Below are positions 36,647-49,107 of a stretch of DNA of 64,000 nucleotides, one piece after another. This DNA comes from Ananas comosus. Taxonomy: Eukaryota; Streptophyta; Magnoliopsida; Poales; Bromeliaceae. The DNA is taken from the NCBI RefSeq assembly GCF_001540865.1, contig NC_033623.1, positions 15,354,955-15,418,954 on the forward strand, written 5' to 3'. Under the pieces are notes generated by a model. It was not told where the DNA came from and ran no database searches. It saw nothing but the letters and a program-made list of their open reading frames with translations. Each line of letters begins with the position of its first letter. Position 1 is the stretch's first letter. The position numbers were made by a program, and so were the translations under genes.

Positions 36647-39600
36647 ATGGTCGGATCGAAGCGAATATCAACGCCGAGGCACGCCTCTTTCCTCTTCTCT
36701 TTCTTTTTTGCTTTCTAAACCCTAATTGGAATTGGGATGTTGATTGGAGCGATGCAATTGTTTAAATTTTTTTACGATGCGTTAGCGTTTGGTCATCAAA
36801 GAATGCGAGAAGATCACGTCGGAATTGCCGAAGGAAACCCTAATAAAATTTGTTCTAACCATGCTCTTAATCTGTTCCGTCGCTCTTTTACTAAATTATT
36901 TTTCCATGTTTACCTACGATTTTAAGTTTTTGAGCAAACAAATGTGATTCATGTAGAGCTTATGCACTGCATATGCATCTTAAATCATGTGTAGAGCACA
37001 GATAAATCACAACCATGGTGAATTGGAAAACATTTTATTACATCTCTGCTTTAATACAAACATTAGGAACGCGACTATCAATTCCGTGACTGATTTTGTA
37101 TTGCAGGGAAGCTATCAATAACGAAGTACTCTGTTCATATTGTATGATCTAGTAGTTCTTTGCATTCTAAAGTTTATCAAATAAATAGAAGATTATGCGA
37201 GAAGATTATGGCATTTTAGTCACTTATCTTGGGAACCAAAGCGAAGTACGTAAAATGCTGCCGCACCGAGAACTTGTTATGATGCCTTGATATTTATTAT
37301 ATCATTGAGGAACTGATTACTTCTGTTTGATTATGGTTGTGTTGTGCTACAGTGGTTCTAATTTGGTTTTTGCAATATTTTGAGGCTTGTAGAAGAATGA
37401 TTTTTCTTGTGATTTTAAAAGAAGGGACTGTTTGTTTTGGAAAAGAATTTGTGGTTTTTGCAATATGTAATGCTAGATTGCAAGATCTTAGGCTTTTCTA
37501 ATATTCATTATTGCAGGGTAATCTAACCACGACTTTCCTGTGTTCCGGTATAAGGGTATGTTATTGTTTACAGTAGTTGTTCATACTGATATGTCCTGCG
37601 AGTATGTAACATTCCTGACCATGAGACCGTCACTTTGAAGTGATAATATATAGTGATAGAGTCCCTTTGTTTTTACTCGGTGTCTAAATATATTTGATTC
37701 TTCGTTTAATGACTTATTTTCAGTATACTCTTTTGTGTGTACTTCACAGAAGAAGGGATTGCTGTTTCAGAACGTTGCAGTAGAAATTTTGGTTATCTGC
37801 TGAAGCAAGTTTGTGATCTGGGCCATGTTCATGCAAACAATGCATTTTGTACAAAAACAAGAATCTCCTAAATCAGTTTTTGTTTGACATAAATGTGCCT
37901 TCTTCATATTAATACATTCCAGAGGACTCAGCTTAAGACTTGCATTTGAATGCGCCTTATGGTTAATGCTATTTATTTTGTAACCTTTGAGTATTCTTTT
38001 GCTGTGGTAATTACAGCCGTGCTTTTGATACAAAGTTCATTGGTATCTCCCTTGCATACTCCCTATCAACCAACTATCACATGCCCATTTAGTAAACAAA
38101 AGAGGGGCTGAACAGTATCCATGCATCCAAACAGCTCCTAAATGTGATTCCAAATGGTGAGCTAAGTTAACGAGATTATTTTTTATATTAGAAAAGAACG
38201 AAGCTACTGTAAGGCATCAACAGTAGCCCATACCTGCATCAATCAATTTACACTTTTGGTGTTACTCAGGGCTATCTTCTTTGATGTAATAGATTTTATA
38301 TCTATCGATTTATTACCTGTAATTTTTCAATTTTGTGTATCAATTTCGCACAGATCAATGTACAAGATAGTTTCTGTTTTTAGGGAAAGAAGCAAATATA
38401 TATTCAAAAAGGAAAAAGATTCATCACTAGGATCATTTTACATATATTGCCTTTTCTTTGTTATCACAAGGTCTTTAGCCTCTATGGATGTTTTATTCCT
38501 TCCAGCATTAGCTTACCTACTATGCCTTCATTTGTTTGTTCTTATTCCTCGGGAGTTCATTTTCCCTACCCATCTGCCGTAAACTATCAGTCTTAAAATC
38601 TAGGAGCTAATCACATATGTTTGCTTTTTGCTTTTAAAAAACACTTAAGAAGGACAGTGAATTAATTCTCTACTGCCCTTGTCCTTCTGGTGGTTAAGAT
38701 GTCATTTTCTGCATTTGCTATCTCTCTGCAGTTACATATATCAACTCAAAAGCTCTGGTTTATTTATTTCTTCCTTATGTGATATTGCGAATGGGAAATT
38801 AGCCGGTGGCCCTCTTGCCCTGCCCCTATTTTTACATATAGAAAATTCTAGGGCAACTTGATTTGTGAATGCTTTTAGAAATTGTATTCTTTTGCGTGTT
38901 TGGCATGTAGGAGTCCATTGAATAGCAGAGAGGAGAGAGAAGGCATGTGATGCATATGATAGTTGGCACTACTTTTGACTAGAGAAATAAAGTATCAACT
39001 TGTGGTTTATTTATTGCATGTGCTTTAAAGATCGAAATTAACAAAATGGAATTAGATATAACTTATCTGCACTATTCTTCTTTTTTTTTTTTTTTTAAGA
39101 GGATAGTACCATTAATGTTAAGCTGCTGATTCTGAAGTAACCACACTGTTTTTTTTGGGTAACTTAAGAGTGGAGCACTAAAAATCTTCTAGTTATACAT
39201 TCGGAGATTGGATGATAGCCGTGGTGGTGAAAACTATTGTTTGATAGAACTTCTCATCAGATTACAATTAATAACTTTTTAGGCATATTTCATTGTTCAT
39301 TGCATGCTTTGTTGGTTTGGTAAATTTATGTCTAATTCATTATATTCTTGAATGGTTTGTCCTAGTTCCTGTCTTCTCATATGCTTCCTGAGCCACATCA
39401 GAGTAGGGTATATTGCCCAGTCATCTTGGGCCTAAAAGTCGAACAATAACATGGCTTTTTGTTGTTAGCTTTTTGTACCTTTGAGTGCATTGCTTGTCCA
39501 TTACCGTAGTAGAGGAACAGGTTGGGCTCCCCTTCTATTTTTTTCTCAAAAGGAAAAACAAAAGAAAAAGAATAAGGGAAGTTGAAGAAAAGCTTCTTTA

Positions 39601-40124
39601 GTTTTCAGGGGAGCTGATCCTGAGCTTATGGAGTGATTCCGTATATACGAGACGAGCTATGCTATTCTTTTTTTTTCTTTTTGAAAGAGAAAAAAATAGC
39701 ATACTATCCGCTTTGTTTATTTATTTGAAAAATAAATTTAGTTGGAAATGTAAATCAACTAGAATTTAAACTTTGGACTTTGGATATCAACCACCGTGTC
39801 TTTTACCACTTGTGTTAGGGACAGTCGGTTGAACTACGTTATTTTGAAAACGGTAAAATAGTAGCGAAAAAGTTTGCGTTCTTAAGGGTGGATGAATTAT
39901 ACTTTTTCATTATTTTAGACCATTGTTTTGTGAATATTAAAATCTGCTGTGGCAATATCTCTACTGAATAAGTTATTTTTTTCTTCTTTTTTTTTTGTTT
40001 TAATAGACAGAAACTTATGTCAACAGGAGAGATAAAGAGGCTCACCGGACGAAAAGGACGCAGGAGACATGAAGTTCAGTGTGAGCGGTTAGCGAGACTA
40101 TTTATGAGTAGTCATTGTTCTTGA
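36647..40124 (+). CDS. Speculative small gene (49 aa) with a GC-AG intron
   Basis: Upstream bases 36540-36646 look like a plant 5' leader (CTCTCCTCTGCG, CTAGGGTTTTGG). An ATG at 36647 opens MVGSKRISTP, and the frame can join at 36678|GC to an acceptor after TTTTGTTTTAATAG at 40006. Exon 2 (40007-40124) then reads in frame to a TGA at 40122-40124. The product is a very basic 49-aa peptide with QKLMSTGEIKRLTGRKGRRR in the middle. There is no GT donor before the in-frame stop in exon 1, so a GC donor with a poor consensus (AG|GCACGC) and a 3.3-kb intron containing a SINE are needed. I know no family for it. It could equally be a noncoding transcript or chance. Confidence 0.25.
39668..39829 (-). 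mobile_element. SINE copy, reverse orientation
   Basis: It reads on the minus strand. The + strand shows the T-rich tail complement, then ATAGCATACTATCCGCTTTG, AAATAAATTTAGTTGGAAAT, AACTAGAATTTAAACT and CCACTTGTGTTAGGGACAGT, all complementary to the reference SINE. The flanks gagctatgctatt and gaactacgttatt may be a decayed target-site duplication (10 of 13 match). Confidence 0.75.
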
Positions 40125-40423
40125 ATGAACTGCTGTAGACCGGCAATTCCATTAGCGAAAAATCAGCTTGAAGCCAAACCATCTTAACTAAAGTGTAAGT
40201 TAAAGTGTTTCATTTTGGAGTTATAAGGCGCCAGGTTTGAAATTTTAGGGCATCGGAGGCTACTATTAATTGTATCAAAAAAAAAGAAATGTCATCTGTG
40301 ATGTCAGAATTGGTTAAATCTTTTCGCCAGAAAAAAAATGTCTTAAATGTTTTTATTTCTTATGCTCGAATGCTTTAAGCTTTCAAATTGAGCTAGATCA
40401 TGAATTATATATGACCGTCGGAT

Positions 40424-40579
40424 GTTTTTTTTTTTTTTGAAAAATAGATAGCATGCTACCCGCTTTGTTTATTTCATTTAGAAATAAATTTAGTTGAAAA
40501 TGTAAATCAATTAGGATTCGAACTTGAAACGTCGGGTACCAATCATCAAACTCTTTGCCACTTGGGACGTCATTTATAC
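40424..40579 (-). mobile_element. SINE copy with 11-bp target-site duplication
   Basis: A minus-strand copy: T tract, ATAGATAGCATGCTACCCGC, TTCATTTAGAAATAAATTTA, a box B complement (GGATTCGAAC) and CTCTTTGCCACTTGGGACG. A perfect duplication gaccgtcggat flanks it at 40413-40423 and 40580-40590. Confidence 0.88.
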
Positions 40580-41157
40580 GACCGTCGGATTTTGTGGTAA
40601 AGTAAGGTTGTAATCTTAGGACAATTTATAATCAAAACTAGAGCACGAACTATTGTTACGTAATCTTGGTTGAAATTTTCTTTTTTTATCTCGCTGTATA
40701 TGGCGGAAATTTATTCACAGGTGCAAGTGTAAGTACAAGGCTTATTTTTTATCATAATGGCTAACATATGATGTTCCATTTTCTCTAGTGCAATGCTTTA
40801 TTATTAAAAGAAATATGTGGTGGCTCCGCTCCAGTAAAAATAACAAGAATACTTTCTATTTTTATTATTAGACTAATTTGTTGATACCTTTGACTCTGGG
40901 TTTGCATTCAAATTGCGCTTTGAGCATAAATACGTCTGCGCACGGTGCCTAAAAAGAGAAATGGTGAGAAAAATTAAGTATAAGAAACTGAAAAGTAATA
41001 CATATATCATTGTAAACAAATTAAAAACAATTCATATCCACTCTATTATGGGCTCCAATTCCAAATGCGATTAATAATAATAGTCAGCTAATGCAGGTCA
41101 CGGTCAAACCCCACGATTTTGAAACTTTTAGTTGGCCATAGCTCTCTCTCTCACTCA

Positions 41158-41160
<3 letters not shown>

Positions 41161-41199
<39 letters not shown>
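41161..41199. repeat. (CT)n microsatellite
   Basis: An uninterrupted 39-bp CT tract, preceded by shorter CT and CA repeats from about 41142. Confidence 0.9.
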
Positions 41200-41202
<3 letters not shown>

Positions 41203-41644
41203 GGCCCACAGAAAAAGTAAAGGTGAAGGGGAGGTTGGGAGAAGGGTATTAATTTTAACTCGTCAGGGTACTTGCATGTTACGACCGATTGATTCTAAAA
41301 AATAAATAAATAAAATTAAAAAATATTTTAAAAAATAAAATATAAATTTTAAAAAAAATTGAACAAGAAGCAGGGTTATAAGAATACAAATATAAAAAAA
41401 TAATAAATTATATCTATAACAGCAGTAAGAGTTTGAAAATTAAAATATCATATACATCATAATTTAAGCCAAAAATTATAACTAATTAAAGTTTGAGGGC
41501 TAAGGTATATCGTGCCTTGTAGTTTGAGTAATAAATTATAATGCATGAAAGTTCGAGGACTAAAGTTGCACACATCTTATAGTTTGAGGACCAAAAACGT
41601 AATTTATTTTTTTTATATTTTATTCTTATTCCAAACGAAGTCAA

Positions 41645-42227
41645 AGTTGAGCATTGATGATTTTGTTAAATTAGTAATTTCATATGTGGAAAAAAAAATA
41701 TGTTAAGCTATTAAATAAATTTTAGAAAGCATAATTGTTAAAATTAAAAGTCGACCAATAATATTTTGCATATTTCAAAAAATTTTAAATGTGAAATTGA
41801 TCGCTCATCAAACTATAAATATAATATTAAAGTTTGATATTAAAATCAATATAAAATTATATAAAATATTTGAGCATTGATCGGTTTTGTTCAATTAATA
41901 ATTTCATATGAGGAAAAAATATGTTAAACAATCGAATAAATTTTAGAATACCTAATTGTTAAAATTAAAAGTCGACCAATCATATTTTGGATATTCTAAA
42001 AAATTTTAAATGTGAAATTAAAATATATAAAACNTAAAATCAATATAAAATTATATAAAATATTTGAGCATTGATCGGTTTTGTTCAATTAATAATTTCA
42101 TATGAGGAAAAAATATGTTAAACTATCGAATAAATTTTAGAATACCTAATTGTTAAAATTAAAAGTCCACCAATCATATTTTGGATAATCTAAAAAATTT
42201 TAAATTTGAAATTAAAATATATAAAAC
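41645..42227. repeat. About 200-bp direct repeats, three copies, with an N at a boundary
   Basis: Copy B (41841-42033) and copy C (42035-42227) are both 193 bp and differ at four bases that I could count; the single N at 42034 separates them. An older diverged copy A (about 41645-41800) contains GAGCATTGATGATTTTGTTA and AATTGTTAAAATTAAAAGTC. All are very AT-rich and non-coding. B and C could be true tandem copies or two haplotypes joined at a gap. Confidence 0.8.
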
Positions 42228-43550
42228 ATTTTGAATATAAATATGATATATAAAACTATAAATATGATATTGAAGTTTAATACTAAAACTATAGTAAAAA
42301 TATATAAAACATTTCTGAACTACGAACTATTTTGAATTAGCTATCCAATCTTCCAAAATTTTATTTTTACTATCTAGTTTTTAATATGTTGGATGCGAAC
42401 CAGTGGATAATACTTTGACTTCGAAATTTGAATGTGCAGCTTAGCTTTTCATATTTAGCTAATATATTTCATACAATTTTCGCAACTAAATTTATTAAAA
42501 TAAATAATGAGCTTAAACTCTACTAATCTTTTTTTTATTTTGCTGTATAATTTATATTTAAGCGATCAATATTATAGGATTAAATTATATTTAATGTATA
42601 CACTCGAAACTATTTCAAAATTATGCATAAAAATTATATATTTTAAATTTTTATAATAAAAAAATAGAGTGAATTAAAAAATAAAAAAATCCAAACCCTC
42701 CTCTCCATGTCGAGATCGAGAGAGAGAGAGAATTTAGATGAAAAAAAAAAACTGGCCCACCCTACCCCACCAGGCTGGGACCCACTAGGCCCCACCGTAA
42801 CCACCTTCTTTTAGTGCCACGTGGATTGAAACTAAGGTTTCATGATTTTAATTAATAATTAATAATTAATAATATAGAATATAAATATAGATATAAATAT
42901 ATAAATAGATAGATTTGCACCTCGAATTAAAGATTTAATAATGTTTCCTTAAAATCAGGTAACTTTGTCCGGAAACAATTTATCTTCTATTCCTTGCAAG
43001 GTAGGATTCATTCATTAAAACAACAATTTGGCGATTTAATTTGCAGTGCTAGTCTCTGAACTTTCTGTGAAGTTCTATTTTGGTCGTCAAACTTTAACTT
43101 TTGAGATTGGAGAGTCAAACTTTTTAAATCTATCAGTTTTATTATTTATCTCATACATTTAATGTGATAATTTAGTTTTTTGAATGTAAGAAAAATTGCA
43201 ACTTATTTAGTGTACATGCACGTAGCAAGATCGAAACATAAAATAAGAGAACAAAATTTATTTAATAAATTTATAGTAAGTAAATATAATGAGTATAATG
43301 AGGCATTAGGCGTCACAAAGATTACAACAAAATATTTTCAAAAGTTTAAGATTTCAAATGTGAACAAGGCCGTAAACTTGGTCAAAATTAAGTTGAGATA
43401 ATGGAACGTGGATGGCTCAAAATACTTTTGATTTAATTAATGGAAGTAATTAACCACCATATTAGTTGCGGTATTCACTCCTCAATTTTCAAACTTAAAC
43501 GAATTTAGTTATATATCTTGTTAGTTTAATTTGATTTGTTATAATAATAA

Positions 43551-43902
43551 GGGAAAACTTCAAAAACCCCCTCTGTGGTTTCGTAGTTTCTCACTTTGGC
43601 CCCCCGTGGTTTAAAATGTATCAATATGCCCCCCCTGTGGTTTCTTTTTTCTCTTTTTCATATCAATTTTATTTTTTTTTTTTCCTTGTGATAAAGTTAA
43701 AATTAAAGGATACTAAAGTGAATATTTGATAAATCTATATGGGTATCGGAAGTTTTTTGTATATAATTTAATGAAATATTAACGAAAAAGCTATCGAAAA
43801 GATAAAAACAAAACCACAGGGGGGCAATTTGATACATTTTAAACCACAGGGGGGCAAAGTGAGAAACTATGAAACCACAGGGGGGTTTTTTAAAGTTTTC
43901 CC
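43551..43902. mobile_element. Mutator-type MITE (352 bp), same family as 8636-8992
   Basis: The ends are GGGAAAACTTCAAAAACCCC and AAAGTTTTCCC. Subterminal repeats of GTGGTTT/AAACCACAGGGGG occur on both sides. A perfect 9-bp duplication, taataataa, flanks it (43542-43550 and 43903-43911), though the AAT-repeat context on the right makes this less decisive. Interior motifs ATAAAGTTAAAA and TTTTTTGTATATAATTTAA match the intron copy. Confidence 0.88.
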
Positions 43903-43973
43903 TAATAATAATAATAGTAATAATAATTGAATCTACAGCGCGCGTACGTACAAAGCGCGCCTGCGCGACGTCG

Positions 43974-44058
43974 CACGTGCATGGCGTGAGAGCTCGTACG
44001 TGGTTCCACGTGTGTGCACATGCACGTGTGCATTCGTGGATGCTCTCGTGTACACGTG
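43974..44058. promoter_or_regulatory. Cluster of four CACGTG (G-box) motifs
   Basis: CACGTG occurs at 43974-43979, 44007-44012, 44023-44028 and 44053-44058, with an extra TACGTGG near 43997. G-boxes/ABRE cores are bound by bZIP and bHLH factors. The nearest downstream gene start is GATA at 47230, too far for a classical promoter, so function is unproven. The sequence also has alternating purine-pyrimidine runs (GTGTGTGCACATGCACGTG). Confidence 0.5.
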
Positions 44059-44632
44059 TCAACATGAAAATAGTAATGCACGTACATAGTTAAAGCAGTT
44101 TCTCTACTTCTCCCTCTCCAAAGCCCTCTCGCAACACACACATTTTTTTTTTAAAAAAAGAAAAACTACTAATGCTACTTTTTTATTTGTGTAAATAGAG
44201 CAATTAATTAATAGGTCAAAAAAAATTTAAAATTTCAAAATTTTGGAGTTAGGTAATAGTAAGCAATCATTTGCAATGGTGTACTGGTTTATTAGGGTTT
44301 TTTAGTATTTTTTCAAAGAGTGTTGTTTTTATTGGTTAAGTGTCGTCACGATATTTTTTTTTTATTATTAAGGGGAAAAAAAAGTGCTTATAGGTTACAA
44401 GTTACAACGAAATCGTTCTATGTGGCATGGCGTGGTGCAAAAACGCAAATGGGTTCCTCCTTAATTATAATCTTAACTTTAATTAATTAACCAAATGTGG
44501 AGACAACAAAGCAGTAGTTACAACTTTTGGATGAGTCTCTCTCTCTCTCTCTATCTCTTTGTGTGTCATGAGTTCTACAAGGTTTATGATCATTACATTA
44601 GGACAAAAAATAATTAAGGTGGAATTCGACAC

Positions 44633-44985
44633 TTATAAATGGAAGCTTAGATACTGTTTCTTCGAAAAAGAAAGAGTCTTAAATGCAAAACTCCATTTAT
44701 CATCTTAATAAGTGCTCAATTATTTTAATTCGAATTTTGTATTTTGTTACTATTTCAAACTGACTAAAAAAATTAGGGAAAACTTCAAAAACCCCCCCTG
44801 TGGTTTCGTGCATTCTCACTTTGCTACCCTGTGGTTTAAAANTTATAAATGGAAGCTTAGATACTGTTTCTTTGAAAAAGAAAGAGTCTTAAATGCAAAA
44901 CTCCATTTATCATCTTAATAAGTACTCAATTATTTTAATTCGAATTTTGTATTTTGTTACTATTTCACACTGACTAAAAAAATTA
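44633..44985. repeat. Duplicated 143-bp flank with and without a MITE, joined at an N
   Basis: Copy 1 (44633-44775) runs into a MITE start (GGGAAAACTTCAAAAACC, 44776-44841), which is cut at N 44842. Copy 2 (44843-44985) repeats the same 143 bp with three mismatches and continues past the insertion point (AAAAAATTA|TAACAATTTG) without the MITE. This is what two alleles joined end to end would look like. Confidence 0.85.
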
Positions 44986-45325
44986 TAACAATTTGAATTT
45001 GGACGTAAACGTTTATCGAAAAGAGTAAGTATATAGAATCGGTTCTAAATTATAGAATACATAGTAAATCTATGGATTACATAGTGAATCTAAAATTAAA
45101 TAATATATGTTCTTATATAACAGCTTACAATTAGATAATTTGTTTGATTTCATATAATTACCCTCGGTTAATATGACCAAAATCAATGTTTGCTAGTTTA
45201 TTTACATGAAAAATTCGCGTCTAAATGTAACAATCATCCTGAAATTTTAGCTCCCTATAAGATGCATTGGAGGTAAAAATTGCAAATTTTAAATTAATAC
45301 AATTTTCATAAAGTGAAGTAAACAC

Positions 45326-45395
45326 GGGAATGAACGAAGCAGATATATACATAGCATACTACTTTTCTCTCTCAAAATAATAATAATAATAATAA
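45326..45395 (+). mobile_element. SINE 3' fragment
   Basis: GGGAATGAACGAAGCAG ... TAGCATACTACTTTTCTCTC followed by an AAT-rich tail resembles only the 3' part of the SINE family (AAATAAACGAAGCGGGTAGC...). The head is absent. Confidence 0.5.
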
Positions 45396-47229
45396 TTAGG
45401 GTATGTGCTAAGTTCCAAGATACATTATATAGCTTGTGCCAAAGAAAATTGCAAACTTAGTTGGAATTTATGGTAACCTAGTAATTACATGCCATGGGGT
45501 TAGCCACTTAGCTCCAAAATGAGCTTAGCTAGGTCGGGGTGATTTTGGCCAACATTAGAAGCTTCCTATCATAGTCTAAGAATATTAATTAGATTAATTT
45601 ACTGAAAATCAACAAAATATTAAACTCAAATAGCTTCCTATAACAAGAAGAGAGAATTTATTTGCTTCAATTCAAAATATCATTATTCTCTTCCAACAAA
45701 TTTTAAGGAAGGAATGTATTAATTGCTCACATAATCTCATTTTGGGAAGGTTCAATTGATATAGTTTGTTTTTTTTAGTTAATTGACTAAATATTGTTAC
45801 AAAAAGATGAGACAGATGTAATTTCAGAGAGAATATATAGATTCTTACTTCTAAGTCGACATATCTATGCACATTTTCAAGAAAAAAAATGTATGTGTTT
45901 CAATAGTTTGGGTCAACGCTTATTGAGACAAAAATCAATGGCTCACTATTTAACAAAGGGTTTAAATTGTGACATGACCCAAATTGCAGCTAAGGATATG
46001 CATAATTAATTTTATATATAAGTTGTTTCAACAAAGAACTATACTTTAGGATATCCATAAATTTAATTAAAAATCTTTTTAATCTTGCTCCTACCATTGG
46101 TTGAGAAAATATGGGCAAATTGATCCCTTTCTATATAACTTGATTATGTTCCTAATATTGTGTATATATATATTTTGTTATGGGACCCGGGTCCAAAGTA
46201 GAAACCAAAATGTAACGCATTCAAATATCCAGGATTTATACAAATATTAAACACAAGATTTTAATTTAATTCTACAATATGGCATGAAAGAAGAAATATA
46301 AGTCTAATTAAAACTCCCAAGTACTTAAATCAAATATAGTGCAAAATTAGTTAGCAAAGTTAAATATTCAAACATTGTGTATCATTAGCAAGAAATACTT
46401 TTAGTATATTTTTGTTACACTCTGAGATTTGGTATAGTTACATGGGAGTAGGATATGGTAACCTCCCATTGAGGTGGTGAATTTTCTTTTGTACAAAAAA
46501 AATCACTAAAAATACAAAAAGAACAATTAAAAGTAAATTAATTTAATTAAAAATGGGTTTGCTAATTAACACCAGTTATTTTTACTAATCAGCCCCAAAA
46601 CCCCCTACAAGTCATGCACTTAATTACATACATACAAAACCAAAAGCCTTTCCCCTACCCATTCATGTTTCACACTTTCACCCCCTCTCCTTTTCCATCA
46701 CCATTTATTTTTTAATTTGATTTCCCAATGGTCTCCTCCTTTTCTTAGGATTATTGTGTAGATTCCCACCTTAGGAATTTTTTTAAAAAAAAAACAAACA
46801 AAAAAAATTAAAAAACAAACAAAAAAAAGAAGAAGAAAAGGCACCATTTCACCCTTGTAAATTTTTTGGTGCATATTTTTATTATAATTTTTTCCAATTT
46901 ATTTCTACACCCCTTTTCCTCTCTCCCTTTCCCTTTTTTCCTTCCTCCCTCCTCTCCCAATTTGGACCTACCAAAACCTCAAATTTAGTTTTTGTTTTCA
47001 TTTGCTTCCTCTAAATCCCTCCTGGGTTTTGTTTTGTTGCAGAAGCAGCTTTGCTGTGCCCAGTTTTATAGGTTTATTGGGCTCCAAGGATTTATTTACA
47101 GAGAACTGTTCCTAATTTTGTTAAGAGATACTGCTATAAAAAAAGTGATTTTTATCCATATGTTTTTTGGCTATGTTTTTTCTTTCTGAGAATTTTGGAA
47201 GGGGGAAAGAGAGAAAGGGCAACAAGGAA

Positions 47230-49056
47230 ATGGGGAAACAAGGGCCTTGCCGCCACTGCGGCATCACAAGTGAGCTCTTCTTCATGTTTTTGATGAATAC
47301 TTTTCATTTTATCAGGATCCTCTCTATGTTTATTTCCATTTTTTTCTCTTTTTTTTTTTTTTGGGTCCTCCATTTTGACTAGTGTTATTGTTTTTAAGGA
47401 ACTATTAAATTGTTCTAGATGATTATTCCACTTCTTATAGATATCACTTTCCCTTCTTCCTCATTTTAGATGTTTGTGGTTGTGTTTGTGTTGCAAATCA
47501 AATATTGAACCCATTTGATTTTGCAGCCTTGCAGGTTCCCGTAATAAATTTCCTGTTTACTGGATTTCCATGTTGTTGCTGCACATGAATTTTTATTGGA
47601 TTTCTCTTCTCCGAGTTTGACGGTCGAGAACTAAATTCGTTTGTCGATTATTTGAAGTTTTGAAGTCCAAATTCCACTTAGTATGAAGTTTTTTTGATGC
47701 ATAAAGATCTTTCCAATTTCGAATTCCCACGTTTCTTCATTGAAGCATTTGTCCAACAGTGGATAGGATCAACTCACTTGTCAGAGAGAAAATTTTGCAA
47801 ATGTCATGCAATTATGCGTGGCGACAATTCTTCCTGTTTTGCCTGCCACGTTCTCATTTAAATACCTGCTTGTTTGGAGCGTCGTCAATCTATGCCTTAG
47901 CATTGACCTCTTGTTGCCTCTATACGACAAATTTGCGTATTCCATTAATGTTCATTAACTTGGTATAGATGATTCATGAAAATAGTGGGAGAATAACCTC
48001 TTTGAACTTAAGTTCATATGCGTAGCTCTTTTCAGCGGTGTCTTTTCGCAGATTTAGGCTTGAGTGCTTGTCAATTTATTGAATTGTTTTACAATGCAGC
48101 ACCCGGGATTTGTTTTGTTTGAGTACTTGATCTTTTTTTGCTGAAATGAAAGATAAATCCCATGACAGGTACTCCTCTTTGGCGGAATGGGCCACCGGAC
48201 AAGCCTGTTCTATGCAATGCATGCGGTTCGAGGTGGAGAACAAAGGGCTCATTGGCAAACTACACTCCCTTGCATGCTCGTGAAGGCATCATCGATTCTG
48301 AGGAGTTAAAGCTAACTAAAGTAAAAAGTGTATCACTGAAGCCCAAAGAACCAAAATTGCCCAAGAAAAAGCAGAGCTATAGTGTGGTGGGAAATGAGCG
48401 TGAAATGCCATTTTCCGATCAGAATTTCCAGAAAAAGATTGTCGAGGGGGATACAAGCAATCGATCTAGTTCTGGGTCGGCAATTTCATGTTCAGAGAGT
48501 TGCGCGCAATTTCGGATGGTTGATGCAAGTGATTTGGCAGGTTAATATCGTCGACCAAATAACTATCATATAACTTAGTAAATATCTGCCATTTTATTTG
48601 ATATTTCCTTTTTCAGACTGTGATGTAATGAATGGATATTTAGTAACCATCCTTCAATGACATAATGTGAAAGGAAATAGTTTATAAGCATAATAACTTC
48701 AGAATCACATTCTTGACGTGTGTCCTGTTTGATGGCTGGAGCTTATGTAGATGTGCAATTTTCTTTATACAAGCAAGTCAAGATTCAGCATCCATTGCAA
48801 TTTCTTATTTCTCCGAAGTCCTATCTAGCAAATTTGTTATTACCCTTTTTTCTCTACCTATTGTGAGTGCGCAGGACATCTAAGATAAGTAGGTAACAAG
48901 AAATTCTTGTTTTTTGGCTCTTGTAAAGACCATTTTCACACTTTCAATAATCTAAAGCAAGTATCTACTGACGACATAGTGGAAGCCAGTTTAGTGCTTT
49001 TTTTTTTTCTTTTTTTTTTTTGAGAGAATGAAGCCAGTTTAGTTTTGCATGCTAAA

Positions 49057-49107
<51 letters not shown>

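Larger units (their letters stand above)
35211..47229. other. 12-kb repeat-rich intergenic region between WRKY and GATA genes
   Basis: It begins with the WRKY 3' UTR (AATAAA near 35268) and ends with the pyrimidine-rich GATA leader (46660-47229). Between lie SINEs, MITEs, tandem repeats around an N, a G-box cluster and a duplicated segment around another N, each listed. Bases 36360-36720 resemble a gene leader and start a speculative small gene. Bases 37000-39600 have several intron-like or exon-like snippets but no frame that joins. Bases 45400-46650 are plain AT-rich spacer. Confidence 0.5.

Noticed and set aside
38256..38582. 108-codon hydrophobic frame on the + strand
   Set aside because: Phe/Leu/Ile-rich composition is expected from T-rich spacer; there is no leader, neighbouring exon or known similarity.
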